NCBI GenBank assembly: GCA_963931925.1
Contig: OZ007573.1
Location: 37,294,796-37,358,795, forward strand
Length of the DNA: 64,000 nucleotides
Direction of reading: 5' to 3'
From: Onchidella celtica
Taxonomy: Eukaryota; Mollusca; Gastropoda; Systellommatophora; Onchidiidae
Below, piece by piece: positions 56,099-64,000 of this stretch (positions within the stretch are counted from its first letter, which is position 1; each line of letters opens with the position of its first letter). Made by a program: the position numbers and the translations under genes. The notes under the pieces were generated by a model that saw only the letters and a list, made by a program, of their open reading frames with translations, was not told the DNA's origin and did not search any database.

Positions 56099-58567
56099 AT
56101 GGCACCATCTAGAAACAGTTCAGCAAAACGTGAAACGAATGCAATACCCAACACAAAAGCAAAGAGAGGGCCTTATGGTAAACGATATACCAAAGAAATT
56201 GTCGATGAAAAAGGCGGCCAAGTGGTATAACGTACCGCTAATGACACTGTCTGATCACTTGAATGGAAAAGTCGAAGAAGGTAATATGTGCGTGTAATTT
56301 TAACATTATTCACATTATTTTCAACATTAACACTTATATTATGTCCTTGCTTTTCACACTTTCAAACACCCTGCACATACTGATTTCCTTTTTTTATTTA
56401 AAATATTGCATTAATATTATTCAGTTTTCCTTCCACAGATTCTAATGGGCGACAAATCCTTCACATGGAGTTTAATTATTTAATCATTTTCTTTCAACAG
56501 GTTCAAAGCAGACAAAACTATTATTAAGGTGTTTTTTTTTAATATTTTGCTGTTGTAACAAGATGGTGTTAGGGTGGGGGTGAAGGTGTACGATTCTTTC
56601 CCATCCTCCCACGGTCTTGGGGGCGGGTCAGTCTAACTGTCGCTCACAGTTAAGCACTGTGATTGGAACACGCTCCTACGCTCCTTTAAGACAAAATACT
56701 GAATCCCAAAATACCACATACCACACTGTAATATTATCCACTCTTTTCCCATTCAAGATTTTTAAAATCCTTTAAAGTTAAAGGTGTTTATTAATCTAAT
56801 TGCTTTCTCATAACAGGGGTCAAGGCAGGCAAAAAAACTGTGATGCCACCAGAACATGAAGCTGCATTTGCTGCAAAATTAAATGACGCTGCCAGACAAG
56901 GCTTTGGGCTGACACGCCATGTTGTATGCACCAAGGCCCGTGATTATTGCGATAAGTTGCAAATGCCCCATCCTTTCAAAAATGGAAAAGCTGGGAACAC
57001 ATGGTTCTATGGATTGGTTAGGAGGCAACAACTGACGCTGCGAAAGCCTGCAAAGATGGCAACACAGAGGGGAAGGGCGATGGAAAGAGGGAGAGTGTAT
57101 GAGTATTTTGAAGACCTTAAACGTGTGATTGATGGCGTGCCAGAGATATGTTTGTGGAATATGGATGAATGTGGTTTTAATTTTGAACACAGTCCGTGTA
57201 AGATTGTATGCAACCGGGGAGAAAGGAGTGTGAATGCGAGAGTGAGTGGGTGTCGACAAAATGTCACTGTTGTGGCTGCTGCCAGCGCCAGCGGCCAAGT
57301 CATGCCCCCTATGTTTGTAATAAAAGGGAAAACTAAAAAAGCTCTCCATCCTTACAGAACACAAGATGCTCCTCTCGGTTCTGTGTTCTCTTAGCAATCG
57401 AAGGCATGGATGGAGGATGCGTTGGGACCAGAGTGGTTTAAGAATGTTTTCTTGAAATACTGTGGTCCCTCGCGTCCTCAGGTGCTGATCTTGGATCAAC
57501 ACCACAGCCATGAGGCTATTGATTTCCTTCGGTTGGCAAGAGAACACAATGTGATTGTGTTTGCTTTGCCTGCTCATACGACTCACTGGCTGCAGCCACT
57601 GGATAAGGGATGTTTTTCATCCTTATCCTCTAGATATCATGCTGCAGCCACTGAGTTTATGAGTCAGAACAAGGCAAACACGATCACAAAAGGCACTTTT
57701 CTGTCTATTTTTCAGAAGGCCTGGCAAGGTGCTATGGTTTCAGAGAACGTCAAGGCCGGCTTTAAATGTACAGGCATCATGCCTTTTAATCCCTCAGTCA
57801 TCCCAGATAGGGCCTTTACATTTAATGCCAGTCTTGATCAGTCAGTGTCAGAAGTCACACATGTCTGCATGTCATCCTCTTCAGCTAGTCAGCACATAGA
57901 TGACGTGGCGGATGAAATTATACCCTCAAGTCAGCCTATGACTGTTCAGCCTGTTGATGACATGGTGGCTGATGTTCCTGATGGCACAGTATCATTTCAG
58001 ACTGGCTTACAAGTGACCACAGGGACCAGCCAGCATGTCATTACAGAGGGTGACATGCAGACATGTGTGACGATAGACCAGTTTCATAAAGGAAATAGCA
58101 CTGCTGCAAAAACCCATTGGGAGGATGCCTTGGCTCTCATTTTGAATATTAATAACAACTGTTCAACGGATCAAAATGTGAGCCAAGGTGTCCCATCCCA
58201 AAGGGCGAGAAAAGAACCCCAAGGACACAGGGTTTTGACAGCCGATGCTGTTTACTTTGATAAAGAAAACCAGGCTGCCACCAAACAAAAGAAAACTAGT
58301 ATTAAGGCTTCCACTTCTGGGGGAAAGGGTTCAAGTTGTGGGAAAGGGAAGGGGAAAGGGAAAGCAGTAATACCAAAGTCCAAGTCCCTTCTCCAGAATG
58401 TATGTTTTGTGTGTTTGACTGAGAAAGAAGGTGAATGGGTTAAGTGTGATGTGTGTGGAAGGTGGATGCATCAAGACTGTGTGCCTGCGGTTCACAAACA
58501 TGTGATGATGAATGCGATTGAGGATAATGAGGATTTTATGTGCCATTTATGTTTTTACCAACTTTGA
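56099..58567 (+). pseudogene. pogo/Tigger-like DDE_1 transposase with C-terminal PHD finger
   Basis: Exon 1 (56099-56280) opens MAPSRNSSAKRETN and, after a frame change, carries a Psq-type helix-turn-helix (SMKKAAKWYNVPLMTLSDHL). The donor is at 56281 and the acceptor at 56816; phase is kept (E-E-G-V-K-A-G). Exon 2 has a CENP-B-like HTH part (WFYGLVRRQQLTLRKP), then the catalytic domain: WNMDECGFNF (57155), VLILDQHHSHEAI (57482), HTTHWLQPLDKG (57578), three aspartates. A Ser/Gln-rich linker leads to a PHD finger (CFVCLTEKEGEWVKCDVCGR, then MHQDC and CHLC). The PHD finger could bind histone tails and guide targeting. Damage is a net frame loss in exon 1 and one TAG at 57392, after which the same frame continues. 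Confidence 0.85.
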
Positions 58568-58777
58568 TTGTAATTTCCTGAATTTCAATTTTATACATAA
58601 AAATTATGTTCATTATTATTCCTGCAGAAAGTGTTAATGAATTTGTTTCTGTGCGCTTGATAAATGCATGATTGATGTGATGTGAAGGCTGAAGGAGGAT
58701 GAGAATGGGGAAAACAAATTTAATGATGATAGTGGTGATGATGATGGTGATGATGTGGTGGTAGTGATGGTGGTGAT
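58568..58777. repeat. GATGGTGAT-rich microsatellite, left half
   Basis: A degenerate GATGATGGTGAT tract occupies about 58720-58777 and continues at 60228-60350. Solo LTR B inserted into it. Confidence 0.7.
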
Positions 58778-60227
58778 TGTCAGGGTTTAAGTGCTATAAA
58801 TGCCGTGCTGGGTCACGACTTGCAAGGAGTTGATTTTTCACGGTCTCGTTGATTATAACCAGCGTAATTTTGTCCTTGAACTGTTCTCGTGAACAGTTTG
58901 TGTTTTGAAACACTTTTTCTTAGAGATGGAAAGAAAGTGGGGCGAGATAGAATAAATGTATAAGTTAGGAGTGACAGTGCAATTCTCGACCCCGTGATTT
59001 TGATGAACACTTAGAAGGGAAGAGAAGGGGTGAATAAGGATAGATAGTTTAAGACGCTTAGTCGCGTTCAGAAATTCGTACATAAAATGTAGAAAGCACG
59101 AGGGTTTAAAGATTTCAGTAATTGTTTTGACATTTTAAATTGACCTTGTCTGTTTTTAGTACAAGGCCGTGACCAACTCCCACGTAGAATATATTAATAC
59201 TGCGAGATGAGCTCGCATGCATGCACCAATCAAATCTAGGGATTTGGACGGTAGTTTGCAGGTGGCTGCACAGTATAAAAGTGTAGCCATACCTATGTCC
59301 ATTACTCCATACAGAAAACTCCAATCTGTGCAGGCGTCGGCACGATTCTGCCTGAAGAATCCTAAGTCTGTTCGATATCATGTCTAGTCCACTATAGACA
59401 TTTGAGATGAAGCCATATGCTTGAATGAGATATGCCCACTGCTATTGTCCACTGTTCCCTGGTTGTTTCTAACACCAGGGACCAAGCGTAAGTGTTTGTC
59501 CATTGATGACTCAACAATGAACGAGGAGCTGAACATAAGTTATCCACTAAGACAGGATTGCCGCATATACTAGGAATGCTGCCCAAGAATGCAAGACAAA
59601 GATTTATATTGACTTGCAATTAATATGAATGTATGGCATACGCATCTGTGAATTGGGATTGATTTGTCTGGATGAGGCTGGGAATTGCCAGCCCATCCTA
59701 GAGTAGATATCTAGACTTAACTACGTCAGTTTATACTGACGAGCTCGATCCATTATAAGCGGTAGGCACAAATAGCTGCGATGACATCGTCGCCAGAGCC
59801 CATATTAGTATATTGATTGATATATAGTAGGCAGACTATATCTGAGAGATAGATAATTAGTACTTAAATTGTTAGTGAGTCAGAATTATCATAAGATTAT
59901 AGGAATCTAGAGAAGACTTCTAGTGACATATTATTGAATTTAGATTTGATGCTGCTGATGTTGTCTTTACTATGTAATAGATCTAGACAAAATTGTTAGG
60001 GTAATTAATGTAATTAAATTTGTGACCCTGCAGGTCTGTTTATGAAACTTATTCAGATTGTTCTTAGTGTGTGGCAGGGTACGAAAGAGTAAATATTAAA
60101 TACCTCTCGATTTAAATGCAGTCATAATACCATCATTGAGAAGACCCTCTTCATAACAGCTAGAGGGGACTTTAGTACCAGAACCCTAACACTGGAGGGC
60201 ACTATCACCCAGACCAGATTCGTAACA
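58778..60227. mobile_element. Solo LTR B, 1450 bp (same family as LTR A)
   Basis: It starts TGTCAGGGTTTAAGTGC and ends CCAGATTCGTAACA; GTGAT flanks it at 58773-58777 and 60228-60232. It shares long blocks with LTR A at 25828-27095. It lies downstream of the pogo transposase gene, inside the pogo element. Confidence 0.88.
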
Positions 60228-60693
60228 GTGATGGTAGTGGTGAGGATGATGATGGCAATGCTGCTGGTGCTGTGATGATAATGATGATGGTAATGTGATG
60301 TTGGTGGTGCTTATGATGACGATGATGGGGATAATGATGATGATATTACATTACAAGTAACATATGGGGTTAATGGATCATTATACTTTCGGTGAACCTA
60401 AAAAAAAAAAAAACATGTTTATATTTCGTACCCCCCATTACGAAATAATGCAACCAGGGGTACGAAATTTAAAAAACACCATACGAAATAATAAGACCAG
60501 GTACGAAGTATGACATTTCTACTTACCTTTTTAAACAATGAAAAAATATAACATCCTTACATAAAATAAACACGGAAACAACGTGTGGACATGCCAGTTG
60601 TCCGGACAATTGACTCAACGCAATTTATAATGTAACCCCGATAATTGTAAAAGCACAAACAGGAATTTCCTCAAGGGGTACGAAATATAGCGA

Positions 60694-62217
60694 ACTACCT
60701 ATATAATAACCCGATGACCCCATAGCAATATGGCGGATGACGTCGGCAGGCAGGTTCTCTACACCATTTCACAGTTTCGCGCCACTGCCATCACTGGTCA
60801 CTGGGTTAAAGATGGCCAGCACTGGATTAACACTAAATCTAGATTCGCATTCAATAGTCGTGGTCTGTTCCTTGCAGAACGGGATCCGCCGAGGGGCTTC
60901 GTCAGTTTTTTCGCAGTTTGAGGTCCATTCTTCACCATCATTCACGATCGCTAAAAGGCACTAGAGTCTAGGCTTATTATGCCACAACTGCACACGCATA
61001 CGCCGTGCACGCACCCAGATGCGGTCCTGACAGCAGCAGACTCCGTTCCAGTTTTGCCGGTGAGGATTTTCAAAAATCCCAAGAAACCGTCCCAAAAAAT
61101 CTCTAGATGGGGTACAAATCCCAAGATATTTTTTTCGACACACAAAAATACATTTAAAATTAACAATTTCATAATACTTTAAATTAAACAATGGCAGTGA
61201 TTAGCTCGTGGGTGACTCAAAAAACCCTCACAAACAAGCGAACTCAAACTGACCACTAGCCCATTAGGCTTTATTCACCATTTTAGTCGCAAACGGAATT
61301 TTATGTAGTAAGAGGAAGGGAAATTTATGACTTTTCTAACAAAGAAGTTGTAACAAATACGCAAAGGCACGAAAAATCCCAAGATCTTGAAAAAAAAAAA
61401 GCCAAGATCCCAAGGTAATCCGAAAATCCCAACGACAGGCAACACTGCTCAGACCGTACCGTAATTGGCTCTCCGACCGATACTCCGTCCGAAGTGCGGA
61501 GCACGAAGCCAGGAATCCCTACACTGGAAAATTGCTGGTGCCGCCCGTCTCTTTGCTCCTTTGGTCTCTTTTATGGCTAGATATATCCTTACCACGTGTT
61601 TGCTGATTTGAGAGATGTGGAAGGCACATGTACATTGTATTGTGCACATATCGTGCATGCAGTCCTGACAGCTACAGACAGTAAATGGAAGTCCCCGACC
61701 GATGCCTTATAGTGCTGGACACGGCACCAGGAATCGCGACACTGAAAAAATGCCGATGCCTCCTATTCCGAGTCGGGCGCGGGTTTTGCCCTGTAAGTGT
61801 GAAAGTAGGGGCCTATCCGTTGAAAAGCATCCCATTCCCCCTATGTGCCGGCGTGCGGACGCGGGTCCGCAAAGATCATAGATCTCCGCGTCGTGTGAAA
61901 GGCTCCATTGAAAACTTAAGCCCTAAGGGGGCCCGCCCACAGACCACGGAGAGCAACGGAACGGAACTTATTTTTTCCGCCTTTATCCGTGACAAAAGAT
62001 AGCACAACGGATACCTCCTGTATAACCTTGTATTGCGGCCGTTTCTGCGCCCACACACCACGCAACAGACAGTAACGGAAAGAGACGCAAAAGATTCCGT
62101 ATCGCATGCGCTATTTTTTTCGATGTCCGTCGGTAAGGGGACATCACTTTTCACCTTGAACACACATACATGTGCTTTTGTTTTCTCAAAACAAGCCACA
62201 AGGAAGGGAGTCCTCAC
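60694..62217. other. No supportable gene; short ATGGCGG-started frame at 60730-60921
   Basis: A 63-codon frame begins MADDVGRQVLYTISQF in an AATATGGCGG context and resembles no family I know; it could be a host or transposon first exon. The rest (to 62217) shows only short frames and C/G-rich segments. Confidence 0.3.
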
Positions 62218-62510
62218 CTTAATGTCACCACCAAACGCACTCCTGCCGATACTGCTTTTCTCCAGCTCATGTCCTCTCTTTGTAGGAGTGCTTGGCACAT
62301 CTCAGTCAGAGAATCGAAAGTGACCCTTTTCATCCTGAGATATTCTAGGCATTTCTCATCATTTGCAAGCACTTCATCTATCAAGCAACACCCGCCTAAT
62401 GATCTACATTGTTCAAAAATGGGGTGGATCCAAAATCTGCGGTGCTTTTGCAGTCGTTTTCTCTTGTACCACCACCACAAGAATATTCTTTGCTTCCTAC
62501 TAAGCGCCAT
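62218..62510 (-). CDS. HARBI1-like PIF/Harbinger transposase, exon 1 (second locus, partial)
   Basis: It starts MALSRKQRIFLWWWYKRKR, then RRFWIHPIFEQCRSLGG, ANDEKCLEYLRMKRVTFDSL and MSWRKAVSAGVRLVVTL, the N-terminal helical region of PIF/Harbinger transposases. A donor GTGAGGAC follows at 62217 (minus strand). No catalytic exon was recognised to its left, so the gene may be truncated. The start context is AAAGATGGCGC. It is clearly a different family from the locus at 33.8-43.6 kb. Confidence 0.7.
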
Positions 62511-62649
62511 CTTTTTGGCTTACCAGCATTGGTTTTTTCCGGCCCCTGTGGGTTTACAATTACGCACGGAAACAGATTCTGACAGAACTTTTTCCGACGC
62601 AAAATGTTCGTTTTCTGTGGGCGGGCAACCTAAGTTTGCGCTAGCCGGC

Positions 62650-62880
62650 TCATGAGTGCGGGTGTGACGAAGTATTCGGTCCCCCATAGTAGACGTTCCC
62701 CCGGAAGAAGTACTTCATGGTTCAGGCTTTGGTGAAGTATTTGTTCCCCCATTGCCGGTGCGCCCCCCCCCCCCGGAACAAATGCTATGAAGTAGTTGTC
62801 TCCCCTCCCCCCCCCCCCCCGAACAAGTATTATATTGTAGATGGTCCCCCGGAACAAATACTTCATAGTAAAAGCCCTTT
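62650..62880. repeat. Degenerate inverted/direct repeats of GGAACAAATACTTCAT
   Basis: The motif and its complement (GAAGTATTTGTTCC) occur about five times, separated by C/G homopolymer tracts (62763-62775, 62803-62821). It looks like the end of a small foldback element. Confidence 0.5.
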
Positions 62881-63247
62881 ATTTTACCAAAAAATGAAGA
62901 TTTTCGACAATTTGGAACAATAACGGTAGGAAAGAAATTCTGGCCCAGTGAATAATACTCCTTTAAAATCTATTAATCATTACCACTGTGTGTGGTTGGG
63001 TTCGATACTTATGCTTGTCAGTTAATGGGACTACCAGTCTCGGCAGTGTTCATGCTATTGCTAATTTCTTGTTTCCGAACAGAAAAACAAAACTTTTAAA
63101 TAAAACAGAACTTAATCACCGAACATGTGACCATCCTTAGACACAGTTTCTTACTACCCTTCTCTCCTCTGACAGCAATGACAAAACAACGATAACAACA
63201 ACAATAACAACAATAACCGCAAGCAATACTACTTCTACAAAGTTCTG

Positions 63248-63279
<32 letters not shown>

Positions 63280-64000
63280 TCTGTCTCTCTCTCTCTTTCT
63301 CTCTCTCTTACATGTATTTACTGTTTAAGTCAATAATTCACAATAAAAAGACATAGCGATGGTTAACGACCTTGGTTTCACGAACTTCATCCAAAAACTA
63401 AATGCCATACGTTTCAACCGTTCAGCTGACATGTGTCAAAAGCAGACAGCTGGACTATTCCCATCTTCTAGGGGTGGTGTGTTAGCAAACAGCGATTTGT
63501 GTATTACTACAGCAGAACTTGAAAATTGCACCCCTTCACCCAATGTGTTAAAACTGAAATGGATTCATTCTGTTTACGGGTATAAAAACTCAGATTTTGT
63601 GAGTGATCTCACTGATCTGATCAGTATCTGATTTACACGCCAAGTATTTCTTTGATTCCGCATCCTACAGAGGCAAGGCTAAGAATGAGTCCAAACTCAT
63701 TTTTACACTGTTGTATTTCCACTGGAAGTCACAGCTTCTGCTCGAATACCAAAAGGAAAGGCGTGTCTCTCGAAAATACTTGTCGATTTGATCTATACGA
63801 TGTCAGGATCCATGGCAGCGAGATATCATAATAATTTCGTACGCCACTCTGGCTGCTGATAACAGAGAAAAACAGATAAATGTATGGAAGTGTATATTTA
63901 GGCCGAATACGGCCTATACAACCCGGTGCTGTGCTATTTGGGCCGTAGGTATTTTAGGCAGGAGGGTGTCAATTGCCACCACGGAATACGGTGTCCACTG
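62881..64000. other. Gene-free right edge with a TC microsatellite
   Basis: A TC tract with scattered interruptions spans 63242-63311. The short open frame at 63359-63631 has no recognisable domain. At the extreme right (63898-63960) short palindromes (GGCCGAATACGGCC) resemble the subterminal repeats of TTAA elements. Confidence 0.45.

Noticed and set aside
63359..63631. 90-codon open frame near the right edge
   Set aside because: No domain, start context or neighbours support it.
63898..63960. GGCCGAATACGGCC palindromes as the start of another TTAA element
   Set aside because: No TTAA or terminal sequence is visible before the window ends.

Overview
The window is eukaryotic, AT-rich DNA made almost entirely of transposable elements. 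No ordinary host gene can be supported. Spliced transposase genes with GT-AG introns, PIF/Harbinger, piggyBac, pogo and Helitron elements, several large solo LTRs, a tRNA-derived SINE, many microsatellites and a dispersed GATCTA repeat together suggest an invertebrate genome, plausibly a mollusc. That taxonomic guess is inference only.

Layout. 1-4.0 kb: start of a zinc-finger transposase exon (- strand), a decayed piggyBac copy, and a decayed 'GDYxFL/GEQGGE' transposon gene interrupted by a short TTAA element. 4.9-11.9 kb: a DGSW-type DDE transposase ORF overlapping a second ORF (here called the SDR family) that is split by a 3.3 kb LINE with a 12-bp target duplication. 12.8-13.9 kb: a solo LTR. 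14.28-23.74 kb: a piggyBac element whose 604-aa frame is cut by a 1.24 kb solo LTR and whose 3' part is invaded by a Helitron.

24.07-43.60 kb: a PIF/Harbinger element with two genes on opposite strands and interleaved exons (MADF/BESS on +, HARBI1-like transposase on -). It is inflated by a Helitron of about 8.1 kb (itself carrying a solo LTR and a TTAA element), by a 6.17 kb SDR transposon with 14-bp inverted repeats, and by a solo LTR inside transposase exon 1. 45.8-47.4 kb: a third SDR-family gene, decayed. 48.5-49.0 kb: a short non-autonomous Helitron. 50.3-52.9 kb: two TTAA elements without genes. 54.2-55.1 kb: a tRNA-SINE and a GATCTA cluster. 55.2-60.7 kb: a pogo-like element encoding a transposase with a PHD finger and carrying another solo LTR. 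62.2-62.5 kb: exon 1 of a second HARBI1-like transposase (- strand).

How it fits together. Many insertion boundaries can be read directly, because removing each inserted element plus one target duplication restores the reading frame of the element it hit. This gives a relative history: Harbinger, then Helitron and SDR element, then LTR and TTAA insertions; and piggyBac, then LTR and Helitron. The best candidate for something undescribed is the SDR family: one copy with apparent termini and a spliced gene, a second copy overlapping a DGSW transposase, and a third decayed copy. All three end in a similar Tudor-like segment.
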